Made by a program: the position numbers and the translations under genes
Notes under the pieces: model-generated
Databases searched by the model: none
Told to the model about the DNA's origin: nothing
Seen by the model: the letters and a program-made list of their open reading frames with translations, nothing else
DNA from: Pedobacter ginsengisoli
GTDB taxonomy: Bacteria; Bacteroidota; Bacteroidia; Sphingobacteriales; Sphingobacteriaceae
Assembly (NCBI RefSeq): GCF_002736205.1
Contig: NZ_CP024091.1
Coordinates: 1,178,001-1,242,000 of the forward strand
Length of the DNA stretch: 64,000 nt
Direction: 5' to 3'
Shown here: positions 50,670 through 58,535 of the stretch, one piece after another
Layout of the letters: every line of letters starts with the position of its first letter
How positions within the stretch are numbered: position 1 is the first letter of the stretch

Positions 50670-51934
50670 GTTTAGCTGAAAGGGATAAAAAAGTAATCTG
50701 GCATCCATATACGCAAATGAAAGATGCAGCACCACATATCCCAATTATAAGAGGAGAAGGTGTTTACTTATTTGATGAAACCGGCAAGCGCTATATTGAT
50801 GCTGTTTCCAGCTGGTGGGTTACCATTCATGGGCACTCGAACCCTCATATTGCCGCAAAAGTTGCAGCTCAGTTAACCACTTTAGAGCATGTAATATTTG
50901 CAGGCTTTACACATGAGCCGGCCGTACAGCTTGCAGAGCGCTTGTTGCCATTATTGCCGGGTAAGCAAGAAAAAGTGTTTTATAGCGATAACGGATCTAC
51001 AGCAGTAGAGGTGGCTATTAAAATGTGTTTGCAATATTGGGTTAATACTACCAAGCAGCCCCGCACTAAAATTATTGCATTTAAAGAGGCTTATCATGGT
51101 GATACTTTTGGCGCAATGTCTGTAAGTGGCCGCAGTATTTTTACTGATCCTTTTGCTTCATTGTTGTTTGATGTAGAGTTTATAGATCTGCCAAATGAAC
51201 AAAATATAGAGCAGCTCAAATCAAAGATCAATTATCTTTCTAACGAAGTAGCCTGTTTTATATTTGAACCTATGGTTTTAGGTGCCGGAGGGATGCTAAT
51301 GTACGAAGCTCAATACCTGGACCAGCTAATAGAAACCTGTCAGAAACATGGAATACTGACCATTGCTGATGAGGTTATGACCGGTTTTGGGCGTACTGGT
51401 AAGTACTTCTCTTGCGAAGCACTAAATACCCGTCCGGATATTTTTTGTTTGTCTAAGGGGCTTACAGGTGGCACTATGCCTATGGGGATAACTACATGTA
51501 ACAAAAAAATATTTGATGCTTTCTGGAGCGATGATAAACTCAAAACCTTATATCATGGCCATTCGTTTACTGCAAATCCGGTAACTTGCGCAGCATCATT
51601 GGCTAGCCTTGATATTTTGTTAAATCCAGAAACGCTTAAAAACATTCAAAGGGTAGTAGCTAAGCACGAAACATTTGCTTTACGGATAAAGGGACACCCA
51701 AAACTTAAAGATGTTAGGCAGGCAGGAACCATACTGGTGATGGAATGGGAAACAGGCACTGATACTTCTTATTTAAGTGGGTTAAGGAATCAGCTGTATG
51801 ACTATTTTCTGGATAGGGGTATTATTATGAGGCCGCTTGGTAATATTATTTACATTTTAGCTCCATATGTAATCAGTAACGAAGATCTGGACTATATTTA
51901 CCAAGCTATTATTGAAGCACTAAACGATATATAA
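50666..51934 (+). CDS. bioA: adenosylmethionine-8-amino-7-oxononanoate aminotransferase
   Basis: This 422-residue class III aminotransferase has BioA features: WHPYTQMKDA at the N-terminus, SSWWVTIHGHSNP, YSDNGSTAVEVAIKM, ADEVMTGFGRTG, and the PLP Lys in CLSKGLTGGTMPMG. It makes 7,8-diaminopelargonate in biotin synthesis. The other biotin genes are absent from this window. The gene overlaps the NUDIX gene upstream, and a diiron ferritin-like gene follows 42 nt downstream. Confidence 0.95.
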   Translation: MSLAERDKKVIWHPYTQMKDAAPHIPIIRGEGVYLFDETGKRYIDAVSSWWVTIHGHSNPHIAAKVAAQLTTLEHVIFAGFTHEPAVQLAERLLPLLPGKQEKVFYSDNGSTAVEVAIKMCLQYWVNTTKQPRTKIIAFKEAYHGDTFGAMSVSGRSIFTDPFASLLFDVEFIDLPNEQNIEQLKSKINYLSNEVACFIFEPMVLGAGGMLMYEAQYLDQLIETCQKHGILTIADEVMTGFGRTGKYFSCEALNTRPDIFCLSKGLTGGTMPMGITTCNKKIFDAFWSDDKLKTLYHGHSFTANPVTCAASLASLDILLNPETLKNIQRVVAKHETFALRIKGHPKLKDVRQAGTILVMEWETGTDTSYLSGLRNQLYDYFLDRGIIMRPLGNIIYILAPYVISNEDLDYIYQAIIEALNDI

Positions 51935-51976
51935 AGGTAGCCTGCTACCGGCTATATTTTATTAATAAAAATAGTA

Positions 51977-52588
51977 ATGAACATTAAAACGATTTTAGAG
52001 AGCATTGTAAGTGATAACCTTTTGCATGCCAAATGGTTAAATACCTTATCATATATGGAAAATGCAGGTGCCAAAAAAATCTCTGCGTCTGAGCATAAAG
52101 AAAACGTAAATCTTATTATTCTTAAGCATGCCGCCGAGGAACATCGCCACGCTTATTATTTAAAAAAGCAGCTTGGTAAATTAGAGGGTGATCTTTGCAA
52201 AACCTATACTAATAGCGAGTTGTTGGCTCCTAACGATACCAAATTCTATTTAAACGCCTTAGATGTAGCAGTTTGCCGTTACCTGAAACAGCATTTTAAT
52301 TTAAGCGGATATGAACTAAAGTTTGCAGCTTATCTTTTTGTAACCTATGCAATTGAAGTGCGTGCAGATGAGCTGTATCCCATTTATCAGGATGTTTTAA
52401 CCGCTGCTAGCAGTAAAGTAACCGTTAAATCGATTATTTTGGAAGAAGAAGGGCACCTGGAAGAAATGTTGAACCAGCTTAAAAGTTTTGATGAGGATTG
52501 GGAAAAACATGCTGAAATAGTGATCAAAATTGAACAGGATATGTTCAATTCATGGATGAATAATCTTGGTAAGCAATTACTTAATTAG
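51977..52588 (+). CDS. ferritin-like four-helix diiron protein of unknown role
   Basis: The 203 residues contain a full set of diiron carboxylate ligands: E28, E55xxH58 in AAEEHRHAYYL, E127 or E132 in AIEVRADELYP, and E157xxH160 in EEEGHLEEM, in a mostly helical sequence. There is no signal peptide. This pattern belongs to the ferritin-like superfamily, which includes oxidases and oxygenases, but I do not recognise the subfamily. It follows bioA by 42 nt on the same strand and its end overlaps the convergent pdeM gene by 4 nt. Confidence 0.8.
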   Translation: MNIKTILESIVSDNLLHAKWLNTLSYMENAGAKKISASEHKENVNLIILKHAAEEHRHAYYLKKQLGKLEGDLCKTYTNSELLAPNDTKFYLNALDVAVCRYLKQHFNLSGYELKFAAYLFVTYAIEVRADELYPIYQDVLTAASSKVTVKSIILEEEGHLEEMLNQLKSFDEDWEKHAEIVIKIEQDMFNSWMNNLGKQLLN

Positions 52589-53226
52589 GCTTTTATAGCT
52601 ATAACCTTAGCCGGGGTGATGGCATAAAAGCAATCACCCTGCTCCGCATCTAATATTTTCAACCCCGTAAAAACACTAAAAGCAGGTATTATAGCGCAAT
52701 GCTTTCCAAAGTAAAAACAAGGAAACTTTAATTGCTGCTTAGCCTTGCCGTAAATAATTACCCCGGGGTGTATGTGTCCCGTTATGCTGTAATATTCATC
52801 TGGTTCAACAGGCCTATCATGAATAAACCTAAAGGGCCAAAGCAACAGCTCTTTCTGGTGTACCTCTATGTCTAAAGCCTCATAATCTTCATTCTTTAGC
52901 GTATCATGATTTCCTTTTATCAGGATAACTTTAAGGTTCGCAAAGCGCTGTCGCCAGTGCATAAAGCCATTTGCATCACTGTTAATGTTATTGTGGAACA
53001 TATCACCTGTAACAATCAGGGTATCAGGATTAAATTCAAACATAAGTGCAGTTAATCTTTGCAGGTCTGTCTGGTTTACCAGGTTGGGAACCTGTATGCC
53101 CGATTTTCTGAAATGGGCAGATTTGCCAATATGCAAGTCACTAATGATGAGCATTTTTTTTACAGGCCAGTATATAGCCCTTTCCTTACTTAATATCAGT
53201 TGCTCGCCTTTACAGTCAATAATCAT
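52585..53226 (-). CDS. pdeM: ligase-associated DNA damage response phosphoesterase PdeM
   Basis: This 213-residue calcineurin-like phosphoesterase has ISDLHIGKSAHFRK (DxH), VTGDMFHN (GD), IKGNHDTL (GNHD) and the distal GHIHPG metal motif. The family sits with ligases and Lhr-like helicases and is presumed to be a DNA endonuclease. It is the last gene of the four-gene cassette and overlaps the helicase gene by 4 nt. Confidence 0.93.
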   Translation of the reverse strand: MIIDCKGEQLILSKERAIYWPVKKMLIISDLHIGKSAHFRKSGIQVPNLVNQTDLQRLTALMFEFNPDTLIVTGDMFHNNINSDANGFMHWRQRFANLKVILIKGNHDTLKNEDYEALDIEVHQKELLLWPFRFIHDRPVEPDEYYSITGHIHPGVIIYGKAKQQLKFPCFYFGKHCAIIPAFSVFTGLKILDAEQGDCFYAITPAKVIAIKA

Positions 53227-55745
53227 TGTGTTGCTTTTTTTCTTTTTACCTGTACTCTTTTTTCTGTTTCCGAAGTCATCCTCTCAATGCGCTGGCTTAG
53301 CTCTTCGCTGCTCATGTTATCCCTTAAACTGTCAACTTTTATAGGGAAACACAGTGGTGTATAACGATCAGTCTTTACCACAACAATCTTGCTGGCTTGT
53401 ATGCGGTGTAGTGCTGCGGCCAGTCTAGGCTCTTCAATCTGCTGATAAAACGCCTCATCGTACGACTGGCGCAATAATAAGTTATGTTTATCATAATCGC
53501 TAAAAACATTGAAAAATAACGACGATGATGATTGTAAATGTTTATTGGCAACATATTTTCCGGGATATCCCTGAAAAACCAGTCCCGATATGCAGGCAAT
53601 ATCCCTGAACTTTCGTCTTGCCATTTCTGTTGCATTAATGCTGGCTACAATGTCGTCGGTAAGGTTTAAAGGACTAAAAAGGTCTTTTATGACGTTTTCT
53701 TCCAGAGGGATGGGCTGCTCACTAAGCAATTCAAAGCCATAGTCGTTCATGGCAATAGAAAGGCTTATGGGCTGTACACGGCCAAGTCGGTAGGCTATTA
53801 ATGCAGCCATTATTTCATGAACCTGCCTGCCCTCAAAAGGATAAGCAAAGAAATGATAGCCATCTTTAGTATTGATCAGTTCAATTAAAAATTCGTCACT
53901 TTTAGGAACGTGCGATACCTTTGCCTGGCGTTCAAACAGCGGCAATATAAAATCAAGCTCCTCATCACTGTGCTGTTTATCCAGCGTTTCATTGTATTTT
54001 TTTCTGAGTACACTGCCAAGGTTGGCAGTTAGCGACATGCGGCCACCCATCCAGCTGGGGCTAATGGCCTGTTTCAGTTTACTCTTTCTAACCAGCACTG
54101 TCATTTCCTTTACCATAATAAATTCAAGTACCCTGCCGGCAAGGGTAAAACTGCTGCCGGGTTTCATCCTGGATATGAAAGATTCTTCAATCATCCCTAT
54201 ATAGCCTCCGGTAAGATATTTTACTTTAAGCATTGCATCACTAACTATTATGCCTATGTGCAGGCGATGGCGCATTGCTATCTGCCTGTTTTCTACTTTC
54301 CAAAGTCCATCTGTGCTTTTGTTTACTTTACTAAACTCATTATAAGCTGTTAAACTATCTCCACCTGTAGTAATAAATTGCATAATCCAATTCCATTCCT
54401 GTGGTAATATTTCTTTAAAAGCATGTGTTTGCTTAATCTCAAAATAGATCTTTTCGTCGTCGAACCCGTCACCTACGGCCAGGGTAACCAGGTATTGGAT
54501 CAGCGTATCAAACGACATCACTATAGGCTCTCTGCTTTCAATATCTTCAGTCTTTGCAGCTTCCTTAATTGCTGCGGCTTCTACAAGTTCCAGTGCATGG
54601 GTAGGTAAAAAATAGATTTTAGAAGTTTCATTTGGCGAGTGGCCGCTACGCCCGGCGCGCTGTAAAAATCTGGCCACACCCTTTGGTGATCCTATCTGCA
54701 CCACCGTGTCTACAGGCTTAAAATCAACACCCAGATCTAATGAAGAGGTGCAAACCACCGCCTTTAGCACTCCTGAGTGCAGTGCATCTTCAATCCAGTT
54801 TCTTAACTCATAATCTATAGAACCATGATGAATGGCAAGCAAACCTGCAAGGTTCTCATCCTGGGCAAGCAAGGTCTGGTACCATAGTTCGGCCTGCCCC
54901 CGTGTATTGGTAAATATTAAAGTGGTTTTACTCTTGTTAATAATTGGGATCAGTTTGTTGGCTAGTTTATGGCCTAAGTGACCTGCCCAGGGCAGCATGT
55001 CTATATGATCTGGTAGTATTGATTTAATAACGATTTTCTTTTTAATATCAGATTTTATTATGGCTTTAAGCAGATCAGTATAGGGTACCAGTACCTCCAT
55101 AGCCTGTTCCATATTGCCAATTGTTGCCGAGATTCCCCAAATTCTCAATAGCCTTTCCGGATGCTGTTCCTGTAGCAGGCCTTTAATTCTTGAAATGGCC
55201 AGTTCAGCCATTACCCCTCGTTTACTGCCCAGCAGTTCGTGCCATTCATCAGCAACTATACATTGTAACTGATCAAAGTAATTAAAGGTGCTTTTCTGTG
55301 CCAGCAATAAGTGCATGCTTTCAGGAGTAATAATCAGCACTTCTGGCATTTGTTTTTTCTGCTTAAGCTTTTCACTTTGTGGCGTATCTCCATTTCTAAC
55401 GCCCACTATCCAGTCCAGTTGCAATTCATCACAAACCTCGCGCATGGCACGTGCCAGATCTTTGGCTAAAGATCGGAGAGGTGTTATCCAGATCAGTTTT
55501 AATCCCGTCTTGGTTTTGCTTTTAAGTGCTTTGGTTTTCAGTTCAGCTCTTTTGTTTAACTCATCAATTACTACAGCTAAAAATATAGAATAGGTTTTGC
55601 CAAATCCGGTAGGGGCGTTTACCAGTCCGCTATAACCTTCGGCGTAATGCTGCCATGCGTCGGTCTGAAACTTAAAAGGCCTTTTTTTATTAAGTTTTAG
55701 CCAGTTTATTACCTGTTTATACCCCTTGCTATTTTCCAGTATCAT
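53223..55745 (-). CDS. ligase-associated Lhr-like DEXH-box helicase
   Basis: This 840-residue superfamily 2 helicase has Walker A NAPTGFGKTYS, the DEXH box VADEWHEL, SATIGN, and the C-terminal motifs QRAGRSGHS and TSSLDLGVDF. The middle and C-terminal parts (about 430-840) resemble Lhr-core proteins. It should unwind damaged or branched DNA for repair. It overlaps the ligase gene upstream by 4 nt and pdeM downstream by 4 nt. Confidence 0.93.
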   Translation of the reverse strand: MILENSKGYKQVINWLKLNKKRPFKFQTDAWQHYAEGYSGLVNAPTGFGKTYSIFLAVVIDELNKRAELKTKALKSKTKTGLKLIWITPLRSLAKDLARAMREVCDELQLDWIVGVRNGDTPQSEKLKQKKQMPEVLIITPESMHLLLAQKSTFNYFDQLQCIVADEWHELLGSKRGVMAELAISRIKGLLQEQHPERLLRIWGISATIGNMEQAMEVLVPYTDLLKAIIKSDIKKKIVIKSILPDHIDMLPWAGHLGHKLANKLIPIINKSKTTLIFTNTRGQAELWYQTLLAQDENLAGLLAIHHGSIDYELRNWIEDALHSGVLKAVVCTSSLDLGVDFKPVDTVVQIGSPKGVARFLQRAGRSGHSPNETSKIYFLPTHALELVEAAAIKEAAKTEDIESREPIVMSFDTLIQYLVTLAVGDGFDDEKIYFEIKQTHAFKEILPQEWNWIMQFITTGGDSLTAYNEFSKVNKSTDGLWKVENRQIAMRHRLHIGIIVSDAMLKVKYLTGGYIGMIEESFISRMKPGSSFTLAGRVLEFIMVKEMTVLVRKSKLKQAISPSWMGGRMSLTANLGSVLRKKYNETLDKQHSDEELDFILPLFERQAKVSHVPKSDEFLIELINTKDGYHFFAYPFEGRQVHEIMAALIAYRLGRVQPISLSIAMNDYGFELLSEQPIPLEENVIKDLFSPLNLTDDIVASINATEMARRKFRDIACISGLVFQGYPGKYVANKHLQSSSSLFFNVFSDYDKHNLLLRQSYDEAFYQQIEEPRLAAALHRIQASKIVVVKTDRYTPLCFPIKVDSLRDNMSSEELSQRIERMTSETEKRVQVKRKKATQ

Positions 55746-57334
55746 AAAGTAGATTGTAATAATTGCCTAAGGTCGTCAAGCGTATTTATCTCATCGGCCT
55801 TTTTGTCTTTTCTCCACCTGGCAATTCGTGGAAACCTTAATGCCAATCCTGCTTTGTGCCTTTTACTTTCGGCTATACCTTCAAAAGCTATTTCAAACAC
55901 CAGTTCAGGCTTTACCGTGCGTACGGGACCAAACTTCTCCAGGGCATTTTTTTTCACAAAACTATCTACTTCTTTAATTTCAGCATCAGTTAAACCAGAG
56001 TAAGCTTTGGCAACAGTAATTAATTGATCGCCATCCTTTACCGCAAAGGTATAATCTGTAAAGAAGTTCGCCCTGCGGCCACTTCCTTTTTGCGCATAAA
56101 TCATTACCGTATCAACAGTATAAGGGTTTATTTTCCATTTCCACCAATCGCCACGTTTTCTTCCGGAGTGATATGATGAATCTAGCTTTTTTAGCATAAT
56201 ACCTTCGCTATTAATGGCTCTTGAACCTTCTCTTAGCTCTGCCAGTTCCGCCCAGTTACTGAAAATAACAACGGGCGACAATGCTACAATACCCTGATCT
56301 GCTAATTGGCTAATGGTTTGTTCAAGCAATTTTCTGCGGTTTGCAAGTGGTTCTTCCCTTAAATCACGGCCTTTATGTTCAAGAAGGTCGTATGTGTAAA
56401 AACCTATTGGGGCGTCATTAAGCTGGGTTTTATTGATAGTTTTTCTATTTAGTCTTTGTTGTAGTATGCTAAAAGCCTGTATTTTGCTATCCTTTACTGA
56501 AAGTATTTCTCCATCCAGTACGGTGCCATCCGGTAATTCAGTAGCCAGAAAATGAAGCTCAGGAAACTGATCTGTTACGAGTTCTTCGCCACGCGACCAT
56601 ATGAACAATTCCCCATTCCGCTTAATAATTTGTCCGCGAATACCGTCCCATTTCCATTCGGCCTGCCACTCGCCTGGCTCGCCCAGACCAGAAGGTTCAG
56701 CTTCCAAAGCGTAAGCCAAGCAAAAGGGATAGGGCCAGGAGTTGTCGGTATTTACGTGAGTACCTGCAATAAGGTCATTATAGGAGATGTCTGCAGCCTC
56801 CCATTTACCCATAATACTGTGCATTATTTTGCTGCTATCAGTGCTGCTTTGTTTTTCCAGTGCATTTACAAGCATCTTGTTGGATACACCTATTCTAAAA
56901 TTTCCCGAAATGAGCTTATTAAATATAAACCGTTCCCTTGTTTCTAAACTGTTCCAGGCGTTCACAATAAAGGTTTTTTTATGGCTGTCCTCTTGTCCAT
57001 TTAATAAAGCCAGGTCCTTTATCCATTCATGTAATTTACGATTAGAGATCTGAGCAGGTGGAGGTAGTATAAGCGCAATAGTTTCGCTTAAGTCGCCCAC
57101 GTTATGATAACTTTCTGTAAATAGCCATTCGGGTAGCCTACTCAGTTCAATAGCCCACAGCTTAATTAAAGCAGTACTTACCGGGCGTTTAGGGCGTTTG
57201 CCGGTAAACATGGCTATTACGTACGGTTTATCCAGGTCGTCAGCTTCATTGAAATAGTCTACAAGGGCGGCAATTTTATCGTTTGTTTTGTTACTTGTTT
57301 CAAGCTGTTGTATCAATTCTGCAAAGCGTTTCAC
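55742..57334 (-). CDS. ATP-dependent DNA ligase
   Basis: This 530-residue ligase has an N-terminal DNA-binding domain (about 1-190). The adenylation domain has the active Lys K228 in KWDGIRG, with DGEILS and EGIMLKK. The OB-fold ends with LVFEIAFEGI and RFPRIARWRKDK. ATP-dependent ligases are accessory in bacteria, since NAD-dependent LigA does replication. Its position in the cassette supports a repair role with the exonuclease, helicase and phosphoesterase. Confidence 0.95.
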   Translation of the reverse strand: MKRFAELIQQLETSNKTNDKIAALVDYFNEADDLDKPYVIAMFTGKRPKRPVSTALIKLWAIELSRLPEWLFTESYHNVGDLSETIALILPPPAQISNRKLHEWIKDLALLNGQEDSHKKTFIVNAWNSLETRERFIFNKLISGNFRIGVSNKMLVNALEKQSSTDSSKIMHSIMGKWEAADISYNDLIAGTHVNTDNSWPYPFCLAYALEAEPSGLGEPGEWQAEWKWDGIRGQIIKRNGELFIWSRGEELVTDQFPELHFLATELPDGTVLDGEILSVKDSKIQAFSILQQRLNRKTINKTQLNDAPIGFYTYDLLEHKGRDLREEPLANRRKLLEQTISQLADQGIVALSPVVIFSNWAELAELREGSRAINSEGIMLKKLDSSYHSGRKRGDWWKWKINPYTVDTVMIYAQKGSGRRANFFTDYTFAVKDGDQLITVAKAYSGLTDAEIKEVDSFVKKNALEKFGPVRTVKPELVFEIAFEGIAESKRHKAGLALRFPRIARWRKDKKADEINTLDDLRQLLQSTL

Positions 57335-58329
57335 GATTTTTCCTCCTCCTCTTCATTCCCGTATTGGGTTTTTACCTCTTCAGATTCAATGCCTATTTCA
57401 TTCAGGTATTTAGAGAAGGTAGCTGTATAGCCGTGGGTTATAAATACTTTCTCTGCCCGGGTAGCTTTAATGGCCGATAATAAGCCTGGCCAATCGGCAT
57501 GATCGCTTAATGCGAAACCTGCATCAGCACTTTGCCATCTCCGGCCAGCCCTAACCTGCATCCAGCCGGAGCATACTGCGGTAGCCGGATTTGTTAACGA
57601 TTTTATCCATTTACCATCTGCAAGGGCTGGTGGTACAATAATAATTCCTTTTTGCAGGTCTTCTTTTTTAGTTTCGGGGCTAATCCTGATGGTTTGAGGC
57701 AAATTTATACCTGCATTTATAAAGCCTTCATTTAAATTTGCAATAGAGCTGTGCACAAATATATCTTCATAACCTGCTAACCCTTTTATAAGCCTTTGGG
57801 CCTTGCCCAGGCTATAGGCCATTAGTACCGAAGTTTTGTTCTTGTCCTTATTTCCTGATACCCAATCTTTAATCTGATCGAAAACCTGATGCTGGGGCTG
57901 CCATTTATAAATAGGCAAACCAAAAGTGCTTTCAGAAACAAAAGTATGGCACTTCACAGGCTCAAATGGGGTACTTATTCCATCGTATTCTACTTTATAA
58001 TCGCCGGATATTACACATACCTCGCCTTTATATTCAAGCCTTATCTGGGCTGAGCCTATAACATGCCCTGCCGGAAACAGGCTTAATTTAACTCCATTAA
58101 TGGTAATTTGCTTATAGTATGGCAAGGTTTGTATATTCAGGTCGGGGCCTAACCTATGGTTAAGAATTGACTTTGTAAGGTCATGACATAAATAGGCTTT
58201 ATTACCCCATTTTACGTGATCTGAATGCCCATGAGTGGTTACCGCGTAGTTAACGGGGTTCCATGGGTCAATATAAAAATCACCTTGTGTACAATAAATA
58301 CCCTTGCTTGTAAATTTAATTAATGCCAT
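57331..58329 (-). CDS. ligase-associated MBL-fold exonuclease
   Basis: I start at ATG 58329 (332 residues, MALIKFTSKGIYC) rather than the upstream frame start at 58371, whose leader is not conserved-looking. The metallo-beta-lactamase motifs are TTHGHSDHVKW (HxHxDH), AGHVIGSAQIR, SGDYK and FALSDHADW, as in SNM1/CPSF-like nucleases. It is the first gene of the cassette and overlaps the ligase gene by 4 nt (ATGA). The likely role is end trimming in DNA repair. Confidence 0.93.
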   Translation of the reverse strand: MALIKFTSKGIYCTQGDFYIDPWNPVNYAVTTHGHSDHVKWGNKAYLCHDLTKSILNHRLGPDLNIQTLPYYKQITINGVKLSLFPAGHVIGSAQIRLEYKGEVCVISGDYKVEYDGISTPFEPVKCHTFVSESTFGLPIYKWQPQHQVFDQIKDWVSGNKDKNKTSVLMAYSLGKAQRLIKGLAGYEDIFVHSSIANLNEGFINAGINLPQTIRISPETKKEDLQKGIIIVPPALADGKWIKSLTNPATAVCSGWMQVRAGRRWQSADAGFALSDHADWPGLLSAIKATRAEKVFITHGYTATFSKYLNEIGIESEEVKTQYGNEEEEEKS

Positions 58330-58535
58330 GTGGTAATAAACAAAATCAAGATAGTTAAAGTTTCGGAGCATTTTAATAGCCCCTACAATAATACTACAGC
58401 TGTATGTTAAACTGTTGTTTTTTAGGTTGTTGTGTTAAATAGTGGTTGACGAATCCTGTTAGGGGAAGAAAATAATGCTAATTTTGAGAATGCCATGAAG
58501 CAATTTTGCCGATGTATTTAAAACCTCTCTAAAAA

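Noticed and set aside
52585..58329. New anti-phage defence island
   Set aside because: The gene set matches the known ligase-associated repair cassette. No defence-type neighbours are visible.
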